NCBI GenBank assembly: GCA_024697655.1
Contig: JAILFI010000080.1
Location: 1-6,728 of the forward strand
Length of the DNA stretch: 6,728 bases
DNA from: Clostridiales bacterium
Lineage (GTDB): Bacteria > Bacillota_A > Clostridia > Peptostreptococcales > Anaerovoracaceae
Direction: 5' to 3'
Shown: positions 1 to 6,074 of the stretch, one piece after another
Position numbering within the stretch: the stretch's first letter is position 1
How the letters are laid out: the number at the start of each line of letters is the position of its first letter
The notes under the pieces: model-generated
Told to the model about the DNA's origin: nothing
The model's database searches: none
Seen by the model: the letters and a program-made list of their open reading frames with translations, nothing else
Program-made: the position numbers and the translations under genes

Positions 1-584
1 CCACCCCGTTCGACGCGGAAAGAGACGGCTTCGTCATGGGCGAAGGCGCCGGCTTCTTCGTACTGGAAGAACTGGAGCATGCGAAGGCGCGCGGCGCAAA
101 GATCCTTGGCGAGATCGCGGGCTACGGCACGACCTGTGACGCGTACCACATCACCGCTCCCGAACCGTCCGGCGACGGCGCGGCAAGAGCCATGAAGATG
201 GCGATGGAAGAAGCGGGCATCAAGCCTGAGGATGTCGATTACATCAACGCGCACGGTACGGGCACGCCGCTCAACGACCTGTCCGAGACACGCGCGATCA
301 AGCTCGCGTTCGGCGACGACACGAAAGTACCGGTCAGCTCCACCAAGGGCAACATCGGCCATCTGCTCGGCGCGGCCGGCAGCGTAGAAGCGATCTTCTG
401 CCTCAAGGCGATCGAAGAGGGGTACATTCCGCCGACGATCAACCTGGAGAAGCCGGATCCGGAACTGACGCTGGACTACGTTCCGAACGAAGGCCGCAAG
501 GCGGACCTCACCTATGCGATGAGCAATTCGCTGGGCTTCGGTGGTCACAATGGTACTCTGATCGTCAAGAAATACGAAGACTAG
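1..584 (+). CDS. fabF: 3-oxoacyl-[ACP] synthase II (KAS II), 3' part, 5' end outside the window
   Basis: Condensing enzyme of cytosolic type II fatty acid synthesis: it elongates an acyl chain with malonyl-ACP. The reading frame is open from base 3 and gives 193 residues before the TAG stop, about half of a usual 410-residue FabF, so the N-terminal half and the nucleophilic Cys lie off the left edge. The visible part starts in the conserved [11 protein letters not shown] stretch. It keeps both catalytic histidines: NAHGTGTP (His codon 252-254) and [10 protein letters not shown] (His codon 360-362). The conserved Lys of STKGN is at 345-347, and the C-terminal gating loop NSLGFGGHN is present. 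An ATG at 36 is internal and not a start, because homology continues upstream of it. fabZ follows after 24 bases, consistent with one transcript. FabB is a less likely alternative, given the context of a Gram-positive fab cluster. Confidence 0.95.
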   Translation, partial: TPFDAERDGFVMGEGAGFFVLEELEHAKARGAKILGEIAGYGTTCDAYHITAPEPSGDGAARAMKMAMEEAGIKPEDVDYINAHGTGTPLNDLSETRAIKLAFGDDTKVPVSSTKGNIGHLLGAAGSVEAIFCLKAIEEGYIPPTINLEKPDPELTLDYVPNEGRKADLTYAMSNSLGFGGHNGTLIVKKYED

Positions 585-593
585 CGATTCCTT

Positions 594-599
594 AAGGAG
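594..599 (+). promoter_or_regulatory. Shine-Dalgarno of fabZ
   Basis: AAGGAG lies 9 bases before the ATG at 609 and 15 bases before a second in-frame ATG at 615. The spacing favours 609 as the start (protein beginning MLMNKED). Confidence 0.75.
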
Positions 600-608
600 C
601 AAACTACT

Positions 609-1034
609 ATGTTGATGAACAAAGAAGACATCAAGAAAATCATCCCGCACAGGGAGCCGTTCCTCCTCGTGGATGAAGTGCTGGAACTGGAGCCGGGCAA
701 GAGCATCACGGCGGTCAAGCACGTGAGCCCGGACGAGTACTACTTCCAGGGTCACTTCCCGCAGGAGCCGGTCATGCCGGGCGTGCTCATCGTTGAGACG
801 CTGGCGCAGGCGGGCGCCATCGCGGTGCTCTCCATGGAGGACCACAAGGGCAAGACGGCGTATTTTGGCGGGATCAAAGAGGCCAAGTTCAAGAGAAAGG
901 TGGTCCCCGGGGATGATCTGATCCTCAAGGTCACCATGGACAAACTCAGAAGCCGGGCAGGCACAGGCAGCTGCGAAGCGTACGTCGGCGACGAGCTGGC
1001 GTGCAAGTGCCAGGTGCTGTTCATGCTCGGATAG
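609..1034 (+). CDS. fabZ: 3-hydroxyacyl-[ACP] dehydratase FabZ
   Basis: Hotdog-fold enzyme that removes water from 3-hydroxyacyl-ACP to give trans-2-enoyl-ACP, the third step of each fatty acid elongation cycle, in the cytosol. At 141 residues it has the normal length. The N-terminal [14 protein letters not shown] (about residues 11-24) and the active-site block [20 protein letters not shown] (48-67) are typical. By family knowledge the catalytic pair is His49 and Glu63. FabZ is usual in bacteria without FabA. A FabN-type paralogue that also isomerises the double bond cannot be excluded from sequence alone. It sits 24 bases after fabF and 36 bases before addB, so it appears to be the last fatty-acid gene of this operon here; no accB, accC, accD or accA is seen around it. 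Confidence 0.96.
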   Translation: MLMNKEDIKKIIPHREPFLLVDEVLELEPGKSITAVKHVSPDEYYFQGHFPQEPVMPGVLIVETLAQAGAIAVLSMEDHKGKTAYFGGIKEAKFKRKVVPGDDLILKVTMDKLRSRAGTGSCEAYVGDELACKCQVLFMLG

Positions 1035-1038
1035 AAAA

Positions 1039-1060
1039 GGGCGGCGGCCCGCCCGGGAGG
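1039..1060 (+). promoter_or_regulatory. GC-rich hairpin abutting the addB ribosome binding site
   Basis: GGGCGG (1039-1044) and CCGCCC (1049-1054) form a perfect 6-bp stem with a CGGC loop. It ends right where the addB Shine-Dalgarno GGGAGG (1055-1060, 10 bases before ATG 1071) begins. No T-run follows, so it is not an intrinsic terminator. It may be an mRNA stem that sets addB translation or mRNA stability; this role is inferred. Confidence 0.45.
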
Positions 1061-1070
1061 ACGATCGCAG

Positions 1071-4000
1071 ATGCTGACCATCTGTTATGCCAGAGAAAAC
1101 GTGGATAAAGACCGGTACCTGTTCGACCGCTGTGCAGAAGACGCACTGCTGATCGTACCGGACCAGTATACGCTCGAGGCGGAGAAGGATCTCCTCAAAA
1201 GCCGCGGCAGAAAAGGACTTCTTGGGATGGAGGTCCTTTCTTTTTCACGCCTCGGCAGCCGCATCCTGAACGAGGCAGGCGGCAGACGCCGGATGATCGA
1301 CCGCTACGGCAGGCACATGCTGCTCGGCCGCATCGTCCGCGAGCACAAGAATGAATTGGATCTTTATGGCCGGTACGGAGAGAACACGGCCTTCCTTTCG
1401 ATGCTCAACGACATGATCTCGCAGATGAAGCAGTACGGGGCGACGCCGGAGAGCCTGGAGATCGCAGTGGAATCGCTGCCGGAAGACCGCGATCACCTGC
1501 GCCGGAAACTTCACGAGATCGGCATCGTCTTTGCCGCTTATGAAGAGGCGATCAAGGGGAAATACGTCGATACGGAAGACTTGATCGATCTGTATTGCGA
1601 ACGCATGGCGCAGTGTGACAGCATCACCGGGCGGCAGGTGGTGATCTTTGGATTTGACTACTTCACGCCGGGCAATCTGCGGATGATCGAAGAATTGCTG
1701 AAGGTCAGCCGGGATGTCGTCATCATGCTCGGGTACGATCCGGAGGATGACGGCGGACTGTTTGCGCTGGGCAAAATGATGAAGGATCGGTGCATCGACC
1801 TGGCAAAGCAGAACGGGATCCCATACGAAGTGCAGCAGGTGCCGCTGACCTACAGCCTGGAGCAGACCAGAAAGCCGGCGCTGTCGCACCTGGAGTCCCA
1901 GCTCTTTGCGATGAGCCCCGCTGCGGGCAGCGACTATGACGGGGTCACGCTCGTAAAAGCGGCCAACTACTACAGCGAAGCGGCGAGCGCGGCGCAGAAG
2001 ATCCGCCAGCTCGTCCAGGAAGAAGGCTACCGGTACCGCGACATCGTCCTGATCTGCAACGATCTGGGCGTCCGCGGCAGCATCGCGCGGCGCGTGTTCA
2101 AGGGGTACGGGATGGACCTGTTCCTCGACCAGAAGCGGGACGTGCTGGCGAGCCCGGCGGTCACCTTCATCCTGTCGCTGCTCGATATCGTCACCAGAGG
2201 GTGGCGGCGGCGCGATGTCATGGCGCTGCTGAAGACCGGCCTCGCCGGGATGGACCTGGCGGATGTGAGCCGGTTCGAGAATTACTGTGAACACTACCGC
2301 ATCAATGGAAGCCGGTTCTGCAAACCGTTCGAAAAAGGCGCTGCCGAACTGGGGGAAGAGGCGTTCCGGGAGCTGGAATCGCTCCGCGCGTCCTTTGTCA
2401 CCCCGCTGGCGGCATTTGCCGAAGCCTTCGAGAAAGCGGATACCGTGCGGGACAAGGCGGAGACACTGTTTACGTACCTGCAGGAGGAAGCGGCGCTGCC
2501 GGCCCGTATGGAAGAGCTGGTGGACGAACAGCTCGCTGCGGGGGATGGCGATCTGGCGCAGGAGACCGCGCAGATCTTCAATATCGCAATGGAGATCCTC
2601 GATCAGATCGTTGCCATCATGGGAGAGGACCACGTTTCGAAGCGTGTGTTCGCCGACACCTTCCGTGCCGGCATCGAAGCCGTGGAGGTCGGCGTCCTGC
2701 CGCCCACCGCGGACAACCTTGTCATGGGCACCATGCAGCGCACCCGCACCGGGCGTGTGCGCGCACTGTTCGTGCTCGGCGCCAACGACGGCATCCTGCC
2801 GGCGGATGTGCGCAGCCAGGACGTGCTGACCGAGGATGAAAAGACCTATCTGAGCGACCGCGATGTGCCGCTCTGCAAGATGGACCGCCTGCGCGTCATG
2901 GAAGAAAACCTGGCGATCTACCGCGATCTGTCGCGTGCGGACGAACTGCTCTGGATGAGCTGTGCCGCGGCGGATCCGGACGGCGAATCGCTGCATCCAT
3001 CATCGATCTACGAGACGATCCGTTCGGTCTTCCCTGGTCTGGAAGAAGAGCGGGATGTCGAAAACACGGGCAGTTTTCTGGACCTCGTCGGCGGGGAGCA
3101 GAGTACGCTCGAGCACCTCGGCCGGTATTTCAAGCGGCAGGTCACCCATCCGGAAGAACCGCTGGATCCGGCGGCTGCGGAAGCGCTTCTCTGGTACCGC
3201 GAACACCGGCCGTCCGATGCGGCGAGGATCGAGGAAGCCATCGCGTTCCGCAACATCGCGGACCCCATCGGCCCGCATACGGCCATGGCGCTCTACGCAC
3301 ATGCCTGGGAGGAAGCAAAGGCTGACCCGCAGGCGGCAGAGAAGATCCTCTCTGTCAGCCCGTCCCGTCTTGAGAAGTACGGCGGCTGTCCGTTCGCGCA
3401 CTTTGTCAAATACGGGCTGCGGCCGGAAGAGCCCAAGGACTACACGGTGCAGGCTTTCGATCTCGGAGATGTCTATCACTGGGCGCTCAAGGAACTGGCG
3501 CAGCGGCTCACCAAGGACGGCGTCAGGATCACGGATGAAAAGGAATCGCCCTGGATGACGACGAGCCAGGAGGCGCGCGACCGGATGATGGATGAGATCC
3601 TGACAGAGCGATTCCACGAATTCAGGGAAGGCCTTCTGGAAAGCGACAAGCCGGAACGGTACCGCGCACAGCGTCTCAGACTGCTCTGCCGCACAGCCGG
3701 CCGCATCATGGTCGAGCAGGTGCGCAAGGGAGCGATCGAGGGGATGGCCTACGAGATGCCGTTCGGCAGGGGCAGGAAGATCCCGCCGGTGCGCATCGCG
3801 ACCAAGGATGGTACGGATGTGCTCGTTGAGGGGACGATCGACCGTGTCGACTATCTGCCCGGCGGTAAGGTCAAGGTCATCGATTACAAATCGGAAAAGA
3901 AGAAATATAAAGAAGAAGAGGCGAGAGCCGGCCTGCAGCTGCAGTTGTTCCTATACCTGGCGGCGGCATCGGAGCAGGGGGCAGCCGGTACGGACAGTAC

Positions 4001-4541
4001 GGTGCGCGAACCGGTCGGTGCGTTCTACTTCCCCGTGGATGCACCGCTGATGGACGGCAACAACATCGCGGCTTCGACGATCGAGAAAGCCGGCGGCATC
4101 GAACAGGTCATTGAAGAAAAGATCCGGCGGCAGCTCAGGATGAACGGGTTCATGCTCGAGCGGGACGATGTCATCGAGAGCATCGAGGGCGACTTCGCCG
4201 CGGACAACAAGGGGACCGTCGTGCCGATCAAGCACGTCAAAGCGGACCCGAAGAAGGGCGTCGAGGAGCATGCCGAGGGAAGCGCCGAACTGCAGCTGCT
4301 GAAGCAGGAAGACTTCGATGCGCTGCTGACGGCGGTCGGCGAACGGGTGCAGCAGATGGCGGAGGAGATCACCACAGGGCATCTCGATATCGCACCGCGG
4401 CGCACCGATCACGAGAGAAGTGCCTGCACGTACTGCGATTACAAAGGCATCTGCAAATTCGACAAGGATTTCCCGGAGTGCCGGTTCGTGCATGTCCATA
4501 AAATCAAGAACGAAGAAGCATCTTCAGAGGACGACAATTAA
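1071..4541 (+). CDS. addB: ATP-dependent helicase/nuclease subunit B (AddB/RexB)
   Basis: Subunit of the AddAB complex that resects double-strand breaks for RecA-dependent repair. At 1156 residues it has full family length. Seen in order: VPDQYTLEAE (about 29-38) and VLSFSRLGSRIL of the N-terminal helicase-like domain; VLGANDGILPA in the middle; and the C-terminal RecB-type nuclease with GTIDRVD (921-927), IDYKS (937-941; Asp938 and Lys940 as metal/catalytic residues) and the QLQLFLYL helix (Gln958). Four cysteines fit the family's 4Fe-4S cluster: Cys773, then Cys1119-x2-Cys1122-x5-Cys1128. Odd points: the usual N-terminal P-loop GxxGxGKS/T is here ARENVDKD (7-14), with the glycines gone and Lys kept, and addA does not follow. 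Start ATG 1071 has GGGAGG 10 bases upstream. The gene follows fabZ by 36 bases, so it is probably co-transcribed. Large open frames on the opposite strand are by-products of high G+C. Confidence 0.95.
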   Translation: MLTICYARENVDKDRYLFDRCAEDALLIVPDQYTLEAEKDLLKSRGRKGLLGMEVLSFSRLGSRILNEAGGRRRMIDRYGRHMLLGRIVREHKNELDLYGRYGENTAFLSMLNDMISQMKQYGATPESLEIAVESLPEDRDHLRRKLHEIGIVFAAYEEAIKGKYVDTEDLIDLYCERMAQCDSITGRQVVIFGFDYFTPGNLRMIEELLKVSRDVVIMLGYDPEDDGGLFALGKMMKDRCIDLAKQNGIPYEVQQVPLTYSLEQTRKPALSHLESQLFAMSPAAGSDYDGVTLVKAANYYSEAASAAQKIRQLVQEEGYRYRDIVLICNDLGVRGSIARRVFKGYGMDLFLDQKRDVLASPAVTFILSLLDIVTRGWRRRDVMALLKTGLAGMDLADVSRFENYCEHYRINGSRFCKPFEKGAAELGEEAFRELESLRASFVTPLAAFAEAFEKADTVRDKAETLFTYLQEEAALPARMEELVDEQLAAGDGDLAQETAQIFNIAMEILDQIVAIMGEDHVSKRVFADTFRAGIEAVEVGVLPPTADNLVMGTMQRTRTGRVRALFVLGANDGILPADVRSQDVLTEDEKTYLSDRDVPLCKMDRLRVMEENLAIYRDLSRADELLWMSCAAADPDGESLHPSSIYETIRSVFPGLEEERDVENTGSFLDLVGGEQSTLEHLGRYFKRQVTHPEEPLDPAAAEALLWYREHRPSDAARIEEAIAFRNIADPIGPHTAMALYAHAWEEAKADPQAAEKILSVSPSRLEKYGGCPFAHFVKYGLRPEEPKDYTVQAFDLGDVYHWALKELAQRLTKDGVRITDEKESPWMTTSQEARDRMMDEILTERFHEFREGLLESDKPERYRAQRLRLLCRTAGRIMVEQVRKGAIEGMAYEMPFGRGRKIPPVRIATKDGTDVLVEGTIDRVDYLPGGKVKVIDYKSEKKKYKEEEARAGLQLQLFLYLAAASEQGAAGTDSTVREPVGAFYFPVDAPLMDGNNIAASTIEKAGGIEQVIEEKIRRQLRMNGFMLERDDVIESIEGDFAADNKGTVVPIKHVKADPKKGVEEHAEGSAELQLLKQEDFDALLTAVGERVQQMAEEITTGHLDIAPRRTDHERSACTYCDYKGICKFDKDFPECRFVHVHKIKNEEASSEDDN

Positions 4542-4544
4542 CTG

Positions 4545-4593
4545 ATTACTCTGCGTTTTATCTGGCATCTTTTCGATGACGGTGCAGAGTGAT
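4545..4593 (+). repeat. Inverted repeat upstream of azlC (possible operator or mRNA stem)
   Basis: ATTACTCTGC (4545-4554) and GCAGAGTGAT (4584-4593) are complementary over 10 positions with one T/G mismatch (a G-U wobble in RNA). They are separated by 29 bases. The left arm starts 4 bases after the addB stop and the right arm touches the possible -10 box of azlC. No T-run follows, so a terminator is unlikely. An operator for a dimeric regulator is plausible but unproven; azl genes of Bacillus subtilis are controlled by the Lrp-like AzlB. Confidence 0.5.
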
Positions 4594-4598
4594 ATCAT
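4571..4598 (+). promoter_or_regulatory. Weak candidate promoter for azlCD
   Basis: TTTCGA (4571-4576; poor -35) and TATCAT (4593-4598; fair -10) are 16 bases apart. Transcription would start near 4605, only about 3 bases before the azlC ATG. The -35 is weak, so azlCD may instead be read through from addB. Confidence 0.3.
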
Positions 4599-4607
4599 AG
4601 GCTTGCT

Positions 4608-5339
4608 ATGAGTAAGAAAGAGTATTTCAAGTATGTATTCATAAAGACGATCCCGGTCTTCACGGGCTATACGGTGCTGGGCATCGGCTTCGGCATCCTG
4701 CTCCAGAAGGCGGGGTTTGGCGTTGGCATGGCTGCGCTGATGGGGATCACGATCTTCTCCGGCACGATGCAGTACGTCGGCGTGGATCTGCTCGCAGGCG
4801 GGGCGTCGATCGTCACCAGTGCCATTGTCACGCTGATGGTCAATGCGCGGTACCTGTTCTACGGGCTCGCGACGGTCGAGAAGTACAAGGATGCCGGCTG
4901 GCGGCGCCCGTACATGATCTTCGGGCTGGTCGATGAGAGCTACGCGATCATCGTCTCGGACGATGGTCCGGAAGGGGAAGACCCGAATAAATTCTGGTTC
5001 TACGTCACCCTGTTCGATCAGATCTACTGGATCGTGGGCGACATGATCGGCGTGCTGATCGGCTCGGCGCTCCCGTTCAGCACGGAAGGTGTCGAATTCA
5101 TCATGACGGCGCTGTTCATCACGATCTTTGTGGATCAGTGGCGGGACAACAAGGAACACATCCCGGCGGTGCTCGGGGTAGGTATCAGCGTGGTCTGCCT
5201 GCTGATCGTCGGTCCGTCCAACTTCCTGATCCCCGCGATGATCATCATCGCAGCGGCGCTGCTCGCGCTCAAAAAGCCGATCGAAAAGCGCGGCAAGATG
5301 CCTGTAAAGGACCCTGTGGAAGGGGGTGATCCGTCGTGA
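4608..5339 (+). CDS. azlC: AzlC family branched-chain amino acid exporter, large subunit
   Basis: Polytopic inner-membrane protein, 243 residues, normal length for AzlC (YgaZ-like), the large subunit of a two-part exporter of branched-chain amino acids and analogues such as 4-azaleucine. Visible family features: N-terminal FKYVFIKTIPVFTGY leading into the first membrane segment (about 15-33); FSGTMQ (50-55); NARYLFYG (79-86); and VDESYAI (108-114). Hydrophobic segments lie at about 39-63, 66-87, 132-155, 160-176, 185-203 and 205-221. A charged loop (about 118-128) and a hydrophilic C-terminal tail follow the pattern of a membrane transporter. The start is fixed: an in-frame TGA lies at 4590-4592 and ATG 4608 is the only start codon after it. 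Its ribosome binding site is minimal (AGG at 4599-4601). The substrate is inferred from family; some members export other amino acids. It is translationally coupled to azlD by a GTGA overlap. Confidence 0.92.
   Translation: MSKKEYFKYVFIKTIPVFTGYTVLGIGFGILLQKAGFGVGMAALMGITIFSGTMQYVGVDLLAGGASIVTSAIVTLMVNARYLFYGLATVEKYKDAGWRRPYMIFGLVDESYAIIVSDDGPEGEDPNKFWFYVTLFDQIYWIVGDMIGVLIGSALPFSTEGVEFIMTALFITIFVDQWRDNKEHIPAVLGVGISVVCLLIVGPSNFLIPAMIIIAAALLALKKPIEKRGKMPVKDPVEGGDPS
5321..5330 (+). promoter_or_regulatory. Extended Shine-Dalgarno of azlD inside the azlC end
   Basis: AGGGGGTGAT differs by one base from the full anti-16S complement AGGAGGTGAT and stands 5 bases before the GTG start at 5336. It supports the GTG start and contrasts with the almost absent site before azlC. 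Confidence 0.75.
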
Positions 5340-5662
5340 TCACGACCGGACACGCCCTTGGTATTGTAGCTGCGATCGCGCTCGTCAGTGCGGCACTGCG
5401 TTTCCTGCCGGCTCTTGTATTCCGCGGCAAAGAGACTCCTAAGAGCATCATTTATCTCGGCGATGTGCTCCCCTATGCGATTATGGGGATGCTGCTGGTG
5501 TACTGCCTCAAAGCGACGCCGATCCTCACCGCACCGCACGGGCTGCCGGAGCTGATCGCGGTGCTTGTAACGGTACTGTTGCAGTTGTGGCGGCGGAACT
5601 CCCTGCTCAGCATGGTCGTCGGAACCATCGTCTATATGCTGCTGTTGCAGCTGGTATTTTAG
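5336..5662 (+). CDS. azlD: AzlD family branched-chain amino acid exporter, small subunit
   Basis: Small membrane protein of 108 residues, the partner of AzlC in the exporter; both subunits are generally needed for transport (family knowledge on AzlCD and YgaZH). Four hydrophobic stretches are seen, at about 6-27, 38-59, 68-86 and 90-108. The family-like RFLP (22-25) follows the first segment, and LPYAIMGMLLVY (45-56) forms the second. The start is GTG overlapping the azlC TGA by 4 bases (5336-5339), with a very strong Shine-Dalgarno just upstream, so translation coupling to azlC is likely. The short length and the position after azlC make the call firm, although primary sequence conservation in AzlD is low. 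Confidence 0.92.
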   Translation: MITTGHALGIVAAIALVSAALRFLPALVFRGKETPKSIIYLGDVLPYAIMGMLLVYCLKATPILTAPHGLPELIAVLVTVLLQLWRRNSLLSMVVGTIVYMLLLQLVF

Positions 5663-5665
5663 TGA

Positions 5666-5690
5666 TAACACGCTGTCTAGCAGGCGGTTA
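5666..5690 (+). other. Imperfect hairpin after azlD
   Basis: TAAC-A-CGCTG, loop TCTAG, then CAG-G-CGGTTA can form about 9 base pairs with one bulged base on each side, directly after the azlD stop. No T-run follows, so it would be a weak terminator at best; azlCD transcription may run into the tRNA genes. Confidence 0.3.
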
Positions 5691-5698
5691 ACAAGTTC

Positions 5699-5727
5699 TT
5701 GACTTGGCAGTGTAAAAATAGTATTAT
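5699..5727 (+). promoter_or_regulatory. Sigma-A-type promoter of the tRNA operon
   Basis: TTGACT (5699-5704) and TATTAT (5722-5727) are separated by exactly 17 bases, each one base from consensus (TTGACA, TATAAT). The expected start is near 5734, giving a leader of about 12 bases before tRNA-Thr. The A/T-rich spacer stands out from the G+C-rich surroundings. Confidence 0.85.
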
Positions 5728-5745
5728 CTTATGCAGGCACGGTAT

Positions 5746-5821
5746 GCCACTATAGCTCAGTCGGTAGAGCAGCGCATTCGTAACGCGCAGGTCGTCCGTT
5801 CGATCCGGATTGGTGGCTCCA
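5746..5821 (+). tRNA. tRNA-Thr, anticodon CGT
   Basis: Full cloverleaf of 76 bases with encoded CCA. The acceptor GCCACTA pairs with TGGTGGC (one G-T wobble), the D stem is GCTC/GAGC, and the T arm is GTCCG-TTCGATC-CGGAT. The anticodon CGT is at 5779-5781 and reads ACG. G1-C72, C2-G71, G35 and T36 agree with threonine identity; the discriminator base is T. The anticodon stem GCGCA/CGCGC has four good pairs and an A31-C39 mismatch next to the loop. First gene of a two-tRNA operon. Confidence 0.93.
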
Positions 5822-5826
5822 TACCT

Positions 5827-5850
5827 GGTGCGGTGCTAAGACACCGCATC
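5827..5850 (+). other. Hairpin between the two tRNAs
   Basis: GGTGCGGTG (5827-5835) pairs with CACCGCATC (5842-5850) around a CTAAGA loop: 9 base pairs including one G-U. No T-run follows. It fills almost the whole 31-base spacer and may guide 3' processing of tRNA-Thr or 5' processing of tRNA-Ala (inference). Confidence 0.6.
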
Positions 5851-5852
5851 CT

Positions 5853-5928
5853 GGGGCATTAGCGCAGCTGGGAGCGCGTTTGACTGGCAGTCAAGAGGTC
5901 ACGGGTTCGAGCCCCGTATGCTCCACCA
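5853..5928 (+). tRNA. tRNA-Ala, anticodon GGC
   Basis: Full cloverleaf of 76 bases with encoded CCA. The acceptor GGGGCAT pairs with ATGCTCC and contains the G3-T70 wobble (5855 with 5922) that defines alanine identity; the discriminator is A. The D stem is GCGC/GCGC, the anticodon stem TTTGA/TCAAG, the anticodon GGC is at 5886-5888, and the T arm is ACGGG-TTCGAGC-CCCGT. It is the gene nearest to the integrase, so its 3' half is the likely attachment site of the neighbouring element. The gene is intact, as expected when an element carries a copy of the replaced 3' end. Confidence 0.95.
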
Positions 5929-5930
5929 GT

Positions 5931-5960
5931 AAAGGAAGTGTGAAAGCACTTCCTTTTTTC
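5931..5960 (+). terminator. Intrinsic terminator of the tRNA operon
   Basis: AAAGGAAGTG (5931-5940), loop TGAAAG, CACTTCCTTT (5947-5956), with a run of six T at 5954-5959: a 7-bp G/C-containing stem extended by three A-T pairs. It starts 3 bases after the tRNA-Ala CCA. On the other strand the stem is followed by only three T, so it would be a weaker stop for the convergent integrase transcript. Confidence 0.9.
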
Positions 5961-5978
5961 TTGTCTGGCGTTGCAATG

Positions 5979-6000
5979 ACTGGGTTCTAAGCCGTGACCT
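5979..6000 (-). repeat. Inverted imperfect copy of the tRNA-Ala variable loop/T-arm region
   Basis: Read on the - strand, 6000-5979 matches tRNA-Ala 5896-5917 at 18 of 22 positions, including the first nine (AGGTCACGG). The copy does not keep T-stem pairing, so it is not part of a functional tRNA. It lies between the terminator and the integrase end and may be a relic or a recombinase binding site; chance similarity is possible. Confidence 0.5.
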
Positions 6001-6044
6001 TTGCTGTAAAAATCCGCTTGTATTCTTCGAAAAACTGCCCTTTT

Positions 6045-6065
6045 TTGAACACGCCCCTTGAACAC
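6045..6065. repeat. Short direct repeat TTGAACAC next to the integrase stop
   Basis: TTGAACAC occurs at 6045-6052 and 6058-6065, a 13-base period. The second copy lies in the loop side of a small stem, CCCCT (6054-6058) with AGGGG (6070-6074), that ends right at the integrase stop codon. Accessory recombinase binding sites are one possible role, with low certainty. Confidence 0.35.
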
Positions 6066-6074
6066 AGTGAGGGG

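Noticed and set aside
36..38. ATG at 36 as the start of a short gene
   Set aside because: The frame is open to the left edge and encodes conserved FabF sequence before this codon.
1245..2996. Long open frame of 583 codons on the - strand
   Set aside because: It lies wholly opposite addB, is rich in His, Arg and Gln with no recognisable domain, and is explained by high G+C at third codon positions of addB.
3951..4499. 182-codon open frame on the - strand
   Set aside because: Opposite the addB nuclease domain, with no family motif; a shadow of addB.
4542..4607. T-box or other riboswitch upstream of azlC
   Set aside because: The gap is only 66 bases, too short for a T-box leader, and no T-box core motif or terminator is seen.
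4524..5159. 211-codon open frame on the - strand
   Set aside because: Opposite azlC, which has clear membrane segments and family motifs; the - strand frame is a charged, His/Asp/Arg-rich shadow.
5859..6065. 68-codon open frame on the - strand
   Set aside because: It runs antisense through tRNA-Ala and the terminator; its C-terminal part is just the translated complement of the tRNA.
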